Source: Marifrigoribacter sp047730175
Lineage (GTDB): Bacteria; Bacteroidota; Bacteroidia; Flavobacteriales; Flavobacteriaceae
Reading direction: 5' to 3'
NCBI RefSeq assembly: GCF_047730175.1
Contig: NZ_CP159833.1
Span: forward strand, 806,001 to 870,000
DNA length: 64,000 bases
The notes under the pieces: model-generated
Told to the model about the DNA's origin: nothing
What the model saw: the letters and a program-made list of their open reading frames with translations, nothing else
Database searches by the model: none
Part shown: positions 45,701 through 52,853 of the stretch, one piece after another
How the letters are laid out: every line of letters starts with the position of its first letter
Position numbering within the stretch: position 1 is the stretch's first letter
Made by a program: the position numbers and the translations under genes

Positions 45701-47083
45701 GAACGACACACCTAAAATTTCATCATTACTTAATCGTTGATTTAATGAAATATATCCTAATCGACTATTAAGCTCATATTCATTTTGGCGTAATTTTCTG
45801 GCATTTTCAAGTCCAACGTAATCAAGACCATCTCTTACTTGAACGCCAGTAAAACCAGATTGAACTGTCGCTACATCTCTAATCGCTGGATTTAAAATAC
45901 TTTGAACTGAAGGGTTATCTATTCCAAAAGGGTTAAAGTCATTATTTGAGTTATCTGGAAATGCAGTACTTGCGCTATTAATAAAACCTCCAGGAAGAAC
46001 AGGCAATCCAATGTTTGTTGCATCCGATTCACCTATATCTTGAACAGCTACAATATTCCTTACGTTCTCAATACTATTATTTCGATTGGTAATCCAAACT
46101 TCAGCTCTTGTAATTTGAACGTTCGTATTTATAAAAGGATATTGTTTTAGATTTTTATCGTAATTATCTCTAAAAAAATGTGCTAAGAAAAAGTGACGAT
46201 TATCATCATAATCTAATGCAAAAATATCAAATTCTGTTACTGTTGCTCCTCCCTGAGCTACGACAGATCGGGTTTCGGATTTTTGTTCAGAAAACACACC
46301 CGTAATGGTAGTTTTTCCAAATTGCAATTCGGTTTTTACTCCAAATAAGCTTTGTGCTCCTTGGATTAATGAACTATTTAATGGCAAGCTTACATTACCC
46401 ACTTCAATTTTTCGAATTATATCATCTTCGGTAGGCGTGTATTCTAATTTTATTTGGTTTTGAAAATCAAAGGTAGATTGAGTGTCATAATTCGCTGTAA
46501 TTTGAAGTCGTTCACCTACTTTTCCAAGTAAACTTAAGCTAATTCGTTGCTCAAAATCAAAAGTTAAATTTTTTCTGTTTCTTGGTGAAAAAGCTGGATT
46601 ATCTTGTTTAGAGAATAACACCCCTAAATCCATTTCCACACTACCTTGTGGGATAACTTCAATGGTATTTCCGCCAAATATTGATTCAAAGAAGTTAGAA
46701 TTGATATAAAATGTGGGTAAAAGATTTTTTTGTAATTCTTCAGCCCCTTCTTTTCTACCATCTACTGCATCTATTTTCTCTTTAAAATAAGCCTTCATTT
46801 GCTCTTTTAATATTAAGGCCTGATATTCTTCAGGAGTTAGTATTAAAGGATAGGAAATGGTAAAACTCCCTAACATTCTTGTATATATATATCGTTCCGT
46901 AATAGGATCGTAGGTATACAAATCTTGAATGCTTGTAGGTGTAGGAAGATCTAATCTTCCCATTGAAAATCCTGTGCTAGTTGAATCTTGTGCCTGTGTA
47001 ACAGTAACAGTACTAGACATTATACTTAAAACTAAAATTAGCTTAAAAAAGCTATGCTTGAAATCGTATTTTTTTGCGTTCAA
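39788..47083 (-). CDS. sprA: Cell surface protein SprA, type IX secretion translocon
   Basis: 2431 residues, one of the longest outer membrane beta-barrels known; homologues form the 36-strand SprA translocon of the type IX secretion system. A signal peptide ends near VTVTQAQ (residue ~32). Large repeated SprA N-terminal domains follow (FDFEQRISLSLLGKVGERLQ near residues 150-180; GVKTELQFGKTTITGVFSEQ), with barrel strands spread over the whole length to the final YALSKNLTALFYYDHTFSEY and ITLRYNFGN. A low-complexity GDSAGTKTASSSTSNSLSGG stretch near residue 1960 may be a flexible loop or plug segment. It exports adhesins such as the one encoded at 9.4-16 kb. It starts three bases after the ruvA stop and shares transcription with ruvA and gcvH. 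Confidence 0.96.
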   Translation of the reverse strand: MNAKKYDFKHSFFKLILVLSIMSSTVTVTQAQDSTSTGFSMGRLDLPTPTSIQDLYTYDPITERYIYTRMLGSFTISYPLILTPEEYQALILKEQMKAYFKEKIDAVDGRKEGAEELQKNLLPTFYINSNFFESIFGGNTIEVIPQGSVEMDLGVLFSKQDNPAFSPRNRKNLTFDFEQRISLSLLGKVGERLQITANYDTQSTFDFQNQIKLEYTPTEDDIIRKIEVGNVSLPLNSSLIQGAQSLFGVKTELQFGKTTITGVFSEQKSETRSVVAQGGATVTEFDIFALDYDDNRHFFLAHFFRDNYDKNLKQYPFINTNVQITRAEVWITNRNNSIENVRNIVAVQDIGESDATNIGLPVLPGGFINSASTAFPDNSNNDFNPFGIDNPSVQSILNPAIRDVATVQSGFTGVQVRDGLDYVGLENARKLRQNEYELNSRLGYISLNQRLSNDEILGVSFQFTVNGNVYQVGEFSNDGIDATGGTINEGEDDQIDGIPQNLVVKLLKSSITNVQEPIWDIMMKNIYPLGAFQLEREDFRLNILYTDPSPLNFITKATESVGFPETELPEDVDNTTLLRVFNLDRLNFNNDPQQEGDGFFDFIDGVTVDSQNGRIIFTTIEPFGSHLFEKLDTTIGGPEDYDNPTTYNANQNKYVYRSLYTSTKTQAEQEDSDKNKFQLKGSYKSTGSDGISIGAFNVPQGSVTVTAGGRTLVEGVDYTVNYQLGRVQILDPSLQNSNTPINITTENNTLFGQQTKRFTGLNVEHKFNENFQIGATYLNLNERPLTQKSTYNAEPINNTILGFNATYSTQVPFLTRLVNKLPNIDTDVESNLSLRGEFAYLLPGAPKVADFDGKTTVYVDDFEAAQTELDISSPQSWFLSSAPFNFGGELVNDPNSLAYNYKRAGLSWYTIDPVFYSSQRPGGINDEDLSSPFTRRVFRDEIFPNQDIVQGQTQALFTLDLAYNPSERGPYNFNPDALADGDSNTLPNPQDNFAGISRQLTTTDFERSNVEFIEFWVMDPYEHDDSQGSGKIFFNLGNISEDVLKDGRKQYENGLPEDGGSANTLPTQWGKVPTSQSLVYAFDTEGQQRTNQDVGYDGEGDVDESSDPNPTINSIVSQFGGDDPARDNYQYFLQAEGSIVNRYKRYNGVEGNSPVELSDTDRGSTSQPDVEDINRDNSMNTIDSYFEYEIDFKDGLTVNDPFVAQIKELDVTTQDNNVIPVRWIQFKIPISEPTDVINGAADFRSIRFMRMYMSGFEESTILRFGTLDLVRGDYRRYTQTLDLLGDDPDDDDTFFENRAVSIEEDENRAPIPYRLPPGVIREELNNNNNLIRQNEQSLSLRVKGLEGGDGRGVYKNYSIDMRQYENLELFIHAEPIDDNSCPSRIEDGDMVAFIRIGNDLSQNFYEVEIPLNPTDIPIDTNTQGTSDPQEIWPVENRINLPLKLLQEVKSLVLGGGLEADPITGISYISQSDDRLTTGYSGPENELRIGIKGNPSFGNVRTIMLGMKNSLTNEDVCGEVWFNELRLSELKNQGGWAAIASMDANIADFATISAAGRRSTIGFGSIEQGPNERSREDVQLYDVVTNLNLGQLLPKKWGIQLPFNYGRSEELITPQYDPEFQDIELDARLDGISDNVEKDRVKEQSVDYTKRQSINFIGVRKDRTGDSKPRMYDVENLTFSYSYNQIDHHDFEIEDAVDKNVRVGATYNYNFTPKIVEPFKKNDSIFNGKYWQFLKDLNFNYAPSNISVNSSIVRQYNEQKFREFNLADGNIGVPTLFQRNYLFDWQYTINYNLTNSLRFNFDSSNNRIINNYITEEVNTDGSIDYNVDNEVGVWDGFFDIGDPNRHAQSLQVNYDLPFKKFPFLKFIRATYSYTGDFQWQDGSELLSNIPNPDENGEPAFFDLGNSIQNASTHRINSSIDMKSFYRYIGLKKIKKNKTRNNKRAENDGKVKPAAAAGKSLTGDSAGTKTASSSTSNSLSGGQQAMNTLIGIATSIKKFQINYQENKGIFLPGYTPSIGFIGTLRPSAGFTFGSQSNVRDLAARKGWLTLYPEFNEQYTEVDSRQLDVQANIELLPGLKIDLNGNRVFSENFSENYIVEDDLYRSLTPNTFGNFNISTLLIKTAFSKSDENGSAAFDDFRANRLIVANRLAEKRGINISDPANLDDDGFPIGLGKTSQDVLLPAFISAYKGSSASSEKTGFLRDIPLPNWDLKYTGLMKLKWFKKRFKRFSIQHGYRAGYTVNQFQSNLDFDTNNPNAVDQAGNFKTEIILSNVNLTEQFSPLIKIDFEMKNSVKILAEIRKDRALSLSFANNLLTEIQGNEFIIGLGYRIKDLRISTNLGGKKKVLKSDLNFKLDLSRRDNKTIIRYLDLENNQTTAGQTLYGIQFTADYALSKNLTALFYYDHTFSEYAISTAFPQTTIRSGITLRYNFGN

Positions 47084-47086
47084 ATT

Positions 47087-47668
47087 TTACAAATTTTTTA
47101 AAGCCAGTTTTATAATAGTTTCTACAGAAGCATTTGGATCTTGCGCATAAATTTTATCACAAACTCTTTCCGCTTGTTTACGAACAAAACCTAATGTTTC
47201 CAATGCTGATAACGCTTCAATTTTATTGGTATTGCTTGAAACGTTAGAAACATCATCTAAACCGTATACTTTCAATATTTTATCTTTTAAATCCAATACC
47301 ACGCGTTGTGCAGTTTTTGAACCAATTCCTTTAACTGATTGTATGGTTGCTATATCATTTGATGCTATAGCTTCCTTTACTTGTTCTGGATTTAATGAGG
47401 ACAACATTGTTCTTGCTATACTAGCCCCAACTCCAGATACTGATATTAATAGCTTAAAAATTTCTCGTTCAACTATACTTGAAAAACCATATAATACATG
47501 CGCATCCTCTCGAACCTGCAAATGTGTAAATAATTTTACATTTTCACTCGTAGGGATATGTGAAAATGTATGCAGCGAGATATTAATAAAATACCCAACA
47601 CCATTACAGTCTATTACTACATCGGTAGGATTTTTTTCAATTAATCTTCCCTGAATATGGGTAATCAT
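47087..47668 (-). CDS. ruvA: Holliday junction branch migration protein RuvA
   Basis: 193 residues. An OB-fold N-terminus (MITHIQGRLIEKNPTDVVID) and tandem helix-hairpin-helix motifs (LISVSGVGASIARTML and SVKGIGSKTAQRVVLDLKDK) bind the four-way junction. A flexible linker and a C-terminal three-helix RuvB-binding domain (IEALSALETLGFVRKQAERV) complete it. It pairs with RuvB, encoded two genes upstream at 48.8-49.8 kb with queG between. It starts the unit ruvA-sprA-gcvH-vanZ. A lone TATATTTG box lies about 22 bases upstream of its start. Confidence 0.97.
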   Translation of the reverse strand: MITHIQGRLIEKNPTDVVIDCNGVGYFINISLHTFSHIPTSENVKLFTHLQVREDAHVLYGFSSIVEREIFKLLISVSGVGASIARTMLSSLNPEQVKEAIASNDIATIQSVKGIGSKTAQRVVLDLKDKILKVYGLDDVSNVSSNTNKIEALSALETLGFVRKQAERVCDKIYAQDPNASVETIIKLALKNL

Positions 47669-47690
47669 CGGCTATCTATAGTTGATGCCC

Positions 47691-47698
47691 CAAATATA
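47691..47698 (-). promoter_or_regulatory. Candidate -7 box upstream of ruvA-sprA
   Basis: TATATTTG on the minus strand ends 22 bases before the ruvA start. No matching TTG was found at the -33 position, so confidence is low. Confidence 0.3.
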
Positions 47699-47814
47699 AT
47701 ATAAAAATTGTATCTGCCATAGCTGTAAATGCTAAATTCTTAAAGCTAGTTTAGGGCTTATTCTTGTTATTTTTTTCTTTCCTCTTTTTATTGAACATCA
47801 CCCATCAATATTTT

Positions 47815-48738
47815 CTAACTCTTTAAAAAATTTATGTTTCTAAGCAAGCCTGAATATTTTGTTCTTTTTACTGCGCTTTTCTGAAAGATTTCTTGAAAAA
47901 CTTCCTGTGTTATTTCTTCCCATTCTTTCTTCGACTTACTTAAAAGTTCTGGATTAGGGTTAAATAAAGGCTCCTTATGAGATTGACTAAAACGGTTCCA
48001 AGGACAAACATCTTGACAGATATCACATCCAAACATCCAATCATCAAGTTTACCTTTTACTGAAGAAGGCATTTCATTTTTTAATTCAATAGTGAAATAC
48101 GAAATACATTTACTTCCATCAACTACATAAGGATCTACAATTGCATCAGTTGGACATGCATCAATACATGCAGTACAACTTCCACAATGGTCCGTAATTG
48201 GAGTATCATATTCTAACTCTAAATCGATTATTATTTCAGCAATAAAATAAAACGACCCAACTTGTTTCGTTAATAAATTACTATGTTTCCCTATCCAACC
48301 TAATCCACTTTTTGCCGCCCAAACTTTATCCAACACGGGTGCTGAATCTACAAAAGCTCTTCCATGGACTTCGCCTATTTCTTCTTGAATGAAATTTAAA
48401 AGATGTTTTAGCTTGTCTTTTATTACAAAGTGATAATCGGTTCCATACGCGTATTTTGAAATTTTATAACTCTCCTCATTCTGGATTTCAGCAGGAAAAT
48501 AATTCAATAAAAGTGACACAACACTTTTTGAGTCTGGAACTAATAATGTTGGATCTAAGCGCTTATCGAAATGATTTTCCATGTAGCTCATTTCGCCATG
48601 CATATTCTTGTTGAGCCATTTTTCCAATCGAGGTGCTTCTTCTTCTAAAAATTCAGCTTTGCTTATACCACAAGACAAAAAACCGAGGCGTTTGGCTTCA
48701 GATTTTATTAGTTGGGTATAATTTGAAATAGGGTTCAC
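47815..48738 (-). CDS. queG: Epoxyqueuosine reductase
   Basis: 307 residues. It converts epoxyqueuosine to queuosine in tRNA, the last step of Q biosynthesis, using cobalamin and two [4Fe-4S] clusters. The cluster ligands are visible as CGSCTACIDACPTDAI and CDICQDVCPWN. Upstream parts of the fold include FLSCGISKAEFLEEEAPRLE, the KRLDPTLLVPDSKSVV motif, and GRAFVDSAPVLDKVWAAKSGLGWIGKHSN style DUF1730 sequence (split here by position 140-165). Length matches the short form without C-terminal HEAT repeats. It lies 22 bases after ruvB on the same strand. Confidence 0.95.
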   Translation of the reverse strand: MNPISNYTQLIKSEAKRLGFLSCGISKAEFLEEEAPRLEKWLNKNMHGEMSYMENHFDKRLDPTLLVPDSKSVVSLLLNYFPAEIQNEESYKISKYAYGTDYHFVIKDKLKHLLNFIQEEIGEVHGRAFVDSAPVLDKVWAAKSGLGWIGKHSNLLTKQVGSFYFIAEIIIDLELEYDTPITDHCGSCTACIDACPTDAIVDPYVVDGSKCISYFTIELKNEMPSSVKGKLDDWMFGCDICQDVCPWNRFSQSHKEPLFNPNPELLSKSKKEWEEITQEVFQEIFQKSAVKRTKYSGLLRNINFLKS

Positions 48739-48760
48739 GAAATTTTATTTTTAAAACTTC

Positions 48761-49783
48761 CTAAAATAAACCTCCTTGCGTAGGCCCTTTTATTTTGCCT
48801 AAATGTTTGTAAGCAGCTTCTGTAACTTCACGACCTCTAGGTGTTCGCATGATAAAACCTTGTTGGATTAAAAAAGGTTCATACACTTCTTCAATGGTTT
48901 CAGTACTTTCAGAAACAGCTGTTGCAATAGTGCTAATACCTACAGGACCACCTTTAAATTTTTCAATAATGGTCGTAAGGATTTTATTATCCATTTCATC
49001 CAAACCATGTGCATCAACATTCAAAGCTTCTAATGCGTATTTTGCAATAGCAATATCTATAGTACCATCTCCTTTTATCTGTGCAAAATCTCTCACTCTT
49101 CGCAATAAAGCATTTGCGATACGGGGAGTACCTCTACTTCGACCTGCGATCTCTATTGCAGCTTCCATACTAATTGGCACATCCAATATTGTAGCACTTC
49201 GCTGTACAATTGTGGTTAATAATTCGGTTTTATAATATTGTAATCTTGAAGTAATTCCGAAGCGAGCTCTCATTGGAGCAGTTAATAAACCTGATCGTGT
49301 TGTTGCTCCAACTAGTGTAAACGGATTTAAATTAATTTGTACCGAACGTGCATTAGGTCCAGACTCAATCATAATATCGATTTTATAATCCTCCATAGCA
49401 GAATATAAATATTCTTCAACTATCGGACTTAAACGATGGATTTCGTCAATAAATAAAACATCTCTTTCTTCAAGATTGGTTAATAAACCGGCTAAATCAC
49501 CGGGTTTATCTAATACGGGTCCAGAGGTTACCTTTACATGAACGTCTAGTTCATTTGCTAGTATATAAGCTAAGGTAGTTTTACCTAAACCCGGAGGGCC
49601 ATGAAAAAGTGTATGATCAAGTGCTTCTTCTCTTTGATTAGCGGCTTGAACAAATATTTTCAGGTTTTCTAAAATCTGATCTTGTCCTGTAAAATCATCA
49701 AAAGTAAGAGGGCGCAATTTACGCTCCATATCTATTTCTTCTGGCGAAAAATCTTCTGAATTAGGATCAAGGTTTTCATTCAT
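48761..49783 (-). CDS. ruvB: Holliday junction branch migration ATPase RuvB
   Basis: 340 residues from the ATG at 49783 (MNENLDPNSEDFSPEEIDME); the frame continues upstream to 49813, but that extension is not conserved-looking and crosses a promoter-like box. The AAA+ core shows RPLTFDDFTGQDQILENL, Walker A HGPPGLGKTTLA, Walker B VLFIDEIHRL and sensor GATTRSGLLTAPMRARFG. The C-terminal winged helix ends with FIMRTPRGREVTEAAYKHL. It drives branch migration with RuvA. It is transcribed with queG, and a terminator separates it from the upstream coxA end. Confidence 0.97.
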   Translation of the reverse strand: MNENLDPNSEDFSPEEIDMERKLRPLTFDDFTGQDQILENLKIFVQAANQREEALDHTLFHGPPGLGKTTLAYILANELDVHVKVTSGPVLDKPGDLAGLLTNLEERDVLFIDEIHRLSPIVEEYLYSAMEDYKIDIMIESGPNARSVQINLNPFTLVGATTRSGLLTAPMRARFGITSRLQYYKTELLTTIVQRSATILDVPISMEAAIEIAGRSRGTPRIANALLRRVRDFAQIKGDGTIDIAIAKYALEALNVDAHGLDEMDNKILTTIIEKFKGGPVGISTIATAVSESTETIEEVYEPFLIQQGFIMRTPRGREVTEAAYKHLGKIKGPTQGGLF

Positions 49784-49787
49784 AAAA

Positions 49788-49795
49788 CAAATATA
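49788..49795 (-). promoter_or_regulatory. Candidate -7 box of ruvB
   Basis: TATATTTG on the minus strand ends four bases before the preferred ruvB ATG at 49783. If used, the message would be nearly leaderless. No -33 TTG is found at normal spacing. Confidence 0.35.
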
Positions 49796-49850
49796 CAAAT
49801 CGAATGCTACCATAAATAATAAAAAAGTACAATTCAGGTTGCTAAAACCA

Positions 49851-49886
49851 AAAAAGACCCTTTCAAAAATGAAAGGGTCTTTTATT
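49851..49886. terminator. Terminator at the end of the act-cox operon
   Basis: AAAAGACCCTTTC (49852-49864) and GAAAGGGTCTTTT (49871-49883) form a 13-bp stem with a 6-base loop, with A- and T-runs on both sides. It lies about 40 bases after the coxA stop. Confidence 0.92.
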
Positions 49887-49923
49887 TAAAATATTGTGAG
49901 ATTCCTACTTCCGCAGGAATTTT

Positions 49924-51750
49924 TTAATGATCTAATACTTCTTCATTGTCTTGTATAGGTACATTTTGTGGCACATAATCTTGCCCAACTATAACATAGT
50001 CATTACCATCTTTATCTAACTTACTATAATCGTAAGGACCACGATATACTTCAGGAATTGGTCCATCCCAGTTTCCGTGTACATGCTTTACTTCAGCAGT
50101 CCATTCTAGTGTCGTAGATTTCCAAGGGTTTTTAGGTCCTTTCTTTCCATTAAATATTGAGTTGATAAAATTATAAATAAAGAATAATTGTCCAATTGCA
50201 GCAAAGAATGCAAATAAAGTAATTACCACATTTACATCGGCTAAATCATCGAAGTAAGGGAAGTTTGTATTTGTATAATAACGTCTTGGAAGTCCAGCCA
50301 TTCCAATAAAATGCATTGGGAAGAAAACTCCATAAGCACCTATAGCCGTAATCCAGAAATGTAAATACCCTAATTTTTTATTCAGCATTTTACCTTCAAA
50401 CATTTTAGGGAACCAATGATATACACCGGCTAGTAATCCATACAATGCTGATATTCCCATTACAAGGTGGAAGTGAGCAACCACAAAATAAGTGTCATGA
50501 ACATTAATATCTAAAGCACTATCTCCTAAAATAATCCCTGTTAAACCACCAGAGATGAATGTTGAAACAAATCCAATTGAAAACAACATCGCTGTATTCA
50601 TTTGTAAGTTTCCTTTCCAAAGAGTGGTAATCCAGTTAAAAGCTTTTACCGCTGAAGGAATTGCAATTAATAAGGTTGTAAATGTAAATACGGACCCTAA
50701 GAAGGGGTTCATTCCAGTAATAAACATATGATGACCCCAAACAATTGTTGAAAGGAAAGCAATCGCTAATATTGAAGCAATCATCGCACGGTACCCAAAA
50801 ATAGGTTTTCGTGAATTGGTTGCTAGAACTTCTGAAACAAGTCCCATGGCTGGAAGAATAATAATATATACTTCGGGATGTCCTAAAAACCAGAAAAGGT
50901 GTTCAAATAATACAGGTGAACCACCTTGATTATGCAATACTTCCCCTGCAATATAAATATCTGAAAGGAAGAAAGAAGTTCCAAAACTTCTATCCATGAT
51001 TAACATTAAAGCTGCTGAAAGTAATACAGGGAATGAAACTACACCAATTATAGCCGTTACAAAGAAAGCCCATATTGTTAAAGGTAGTCTAGTCATAGAC
51101 ATTCCTTTAGTTCTTAAGTTTATTACAGTAACTATATAGTTTAATGATCCTAATAAGGAAGAAGCAATAAATATTGCCATAGAAACTAACCAAAGAGTCA
51201 TTCCTGTTCCTGCTCCAGGCATTGCTTGGGGCAATGCACTTAATGGAGGATATATTGTCCAACCTACAGATGCTGGTCCTGCTTCAACAAATAATGAAAG
51301 CAACATTACAATACTAGATAGGAAGAATAACCAATATGATACCATATTAAGAAACCCTGATGCCATATCACGTGCTCCAATTTGTAGTGGAATTAATAGG
51401 TTACTAAAAGTTCCACTTAAGCCCGCTGTTAACACAAAAAATACCATTATAGTACCATGGATTGTAACTAAAGCAAGATACATATTAGGGTCCATAACGC
51501 CATCTTCAGCCCATTTTCCTAAAAATATTTCATATACAGTAAATTGTTTATCCGGCCATGCTAATTGCAGTCTAAAAAGCAATGACATTGCAATACCAAT
51601 AAATGCCATAAACAAACCTGTAATCAGGTATTGTTTAGAGATCATTTTATGATCTTGGCTAAAGATATATTTTGTTATAAATGTCTCTTTATGATGATGT
51701 CCATGGTCATCGTGATGATCTACTGCTAGTTCGTTTGAGTTTGCTGACAT
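49924..51750 (-). CDS. coxA: Cytochrome c oxidase subunit I
   Basis: 608 residues with 12 core membrane helices. Catalytic features: the low-spin haem His in ATIHGTIMVFFVL, GHPEVYIIILPAMG with the CuB His and cross-linked Tyr, the CuB pair in WGHHMFITGMNP, and the haem a3 and haem a histidines in HDTYFVVAHFHLVMG. The N-terminus is His/Asp-rich (DHHDDHGHHHKE), on the cytoplasmic side. The enzyme reduces O2 to water and pumps protons. It follows coxB by 18 bases at the end of the alternative complex III operon, so quinol oxidation and O2 reduction are co-expressed. Subunits III and IV are encoded at 32-34 kb. Confidence 0.97.
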   Translation of the reverse strand: MSANSNELAVDHHDDHGHHHKETFITKYIFSQDHKMISKQYLITGLFMAFIGIAMSLLFRLQLAWPDKQFTVYEIFLGKWAEDGVMDPNMYLALVTIHGTIMVFFVLTAGLSGTFSNLLIPLQIGARDMASGFLNMVSYWLFFLSSIVMLLSLFVEAGPASVGWTIYPPLSALPQAMPGAGTGMTLWLVSMAIFIASSLLGSLNYIVTVINLRTKGMSMTRLPLTIWAFFVTAIIGVVSFPVLLSAALMLIMDRSFGTSFFLSDIYIAGEVLHNQGGSPVLFEHLFWFLGHPEVYIIILPAMGLVSEVLATNSRKPIFGYRAMIASILAIAFLSTIVWGHHMFITGMNPFLGSVFTFTTLLIAIPSAVKAFNWITTLWKGNLQMNTAMLFSIGFVSTFISGGLTGIILGDSALDINVHDTYFVVAHFHLVMGISALYGLLAGVYHWFPKMFEGKMLNKKLGYLHFWITAIGAYGVFFPMHFIGMAGLPRRYYTNTNFPYFDDLADVNVVITLFAFFAAIGQLFFIYNFINSIFNGKKGPKNPWKSTTLEWTAEVKHVHGNWDGPIPEVYRGPYDYSKLDKDGNDYVIVGQDYVPQNVPIQDNEEVLDH

Positions 51751-51768
51751 ATCTCTAATTACTGTTAT

Positions 51769-52830
51769 TTATTTTTTTAAAGTTGATGCCACAGTTGCTT
51801 GTTCAGCTAACCATGCTTTATACTCTTCTTCTGTTTCTACTACAATTTTCATTTGCATATTGTAGTGATTACTTCCACATATTTTATTACAAAGTAGCAT
51901 ATAATCAAATTCATATACTTCTAAAGCTTCTTCCCCTTTTTCTTGTAACAAAATACTTTTCTTTCTTCTAATTTTATTAATCCTTCCAACTTTCGCAACT
52001 ACATCATCTTGCAAACGCATTTCTTCCGTTGTAACTGTTGGAGTAAATCCGAACTGAGTTATCATTCCAGGAACACAATTCATTTGTGCTCTAAAGTGAG
52101 GCATAAAAGCAGAGTGTAATACGTCTTGCGAACGCATTTTAAATAATATTTTTTTACCTTTAGGTAAATGCAATTCATTTACAATTATATCATCTTGTGC
52201 ATTTATATCAGAAACATCAATCCCTAGTTGATTTACGCCTTCAATTAAACGTACATTAGCTTTACCTAAAGAATTATCTTCACCTGAGTATCTAGCTCTC
52301 CAATCAAATTGATATGCATATAATTCAATAACAATTGGATCATCATCTTCATCAACATACATAATGTCTGTCCATGTAAATAATCCATAGATAATTAAAG
52401 CCGCTAAAACGATTACCGGGATAATGGTCCAGATGAATTCTAATTTATGGTTATCAACATAGTATAATGCTCTATAGCCTTTTTTTCCTCTATATTTAAA
52501 TGCAAAATAAAACAACAACCATTCTGTAAATATCCCTACTACAAATATTAATACCATAGACACTAACATAAGTTGGTCTATTTCCACCCCATGTTCTGAA
52601 GCTGAAACGGGCAATAGAACGTCACCCCATAACCAAAAACATGCGATTAAAAGAGCATACATAAATATGACAAAACCTAACATTAAATATCCATTAAGGC
52701 TATTGTCTTTGTCTGATGAAATTTCTGAAGTATTGTCTTGCTCTGGCTTAGATAATTGAAATATCTTATTCATTTGCCAAACAGCAACTCCAAAAAGAAT
52801 GATTACTAAAACTACTAAAAATGCGGTCAT
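51769..52830 (-). CDS. coxB: Cytochrome c oxidase subunit II
   Basis: 353 residues. It has an extra N-terminal helix (FLVVLVIILFGVAVWQM), two canonical transmembrane helices and a periplasmic cupredoxin domain. CuA ligands are visible: His in DVLHSAFMPHFRAQMNCVPG, then the C-x3-C and downstream H and M in LLCNKICGSNHYNMQMKIVV. No CxxCH haem site is fused, so the electron donor is a separate cytochrome, probably ActE or ActA. An acidic loop (VDEDDDPIVIELYAYQFDW) precedes the cupredoxin fold. It lies between actF (23-base gap) and coxA. Confidence 0.96.
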   Translation of the reverse strand: MTAFLVVLVIILFGVAVWQMNKIFQLSKPEQDNTSEISSDKDNSLNGYLMLGFVIFMYALLIACFWLWGDVLLPVSASEHGVEIDQLMLVSMVLIFVVGIFTEWLLFYFAFKYRGKKGYRALYYVDNHKLEFIWTIIPVIVLAALIIYGLFTWTDIMYVDEDDDPIVIELYAYQFDWRARYSGEDNSLGKANVRLIEGVNQLGIDVSDINAQDDIIVNELHLPKGKKILFKMRSQDVLHSAFMPHFRAQMNCVPGMITQFGFTPTVTTEEMRLQDDVVAKVGRINKIRRKKSILLQEKGEEALEVYEFDYMLLCNKICGSNHYNMQMKIVVETEEEYKAWLAEQATVASTLKK

Positions 52831-52853
52831 CGTTGTTTATTCTATAATTGTAA

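Noticed and set aside
47226..47654. A 142-codon plus-strand frame antisense to ruvA
   Set aside because: ruvA on the minus strand is unmistakable; the antisense frame is a shadow without domain features.
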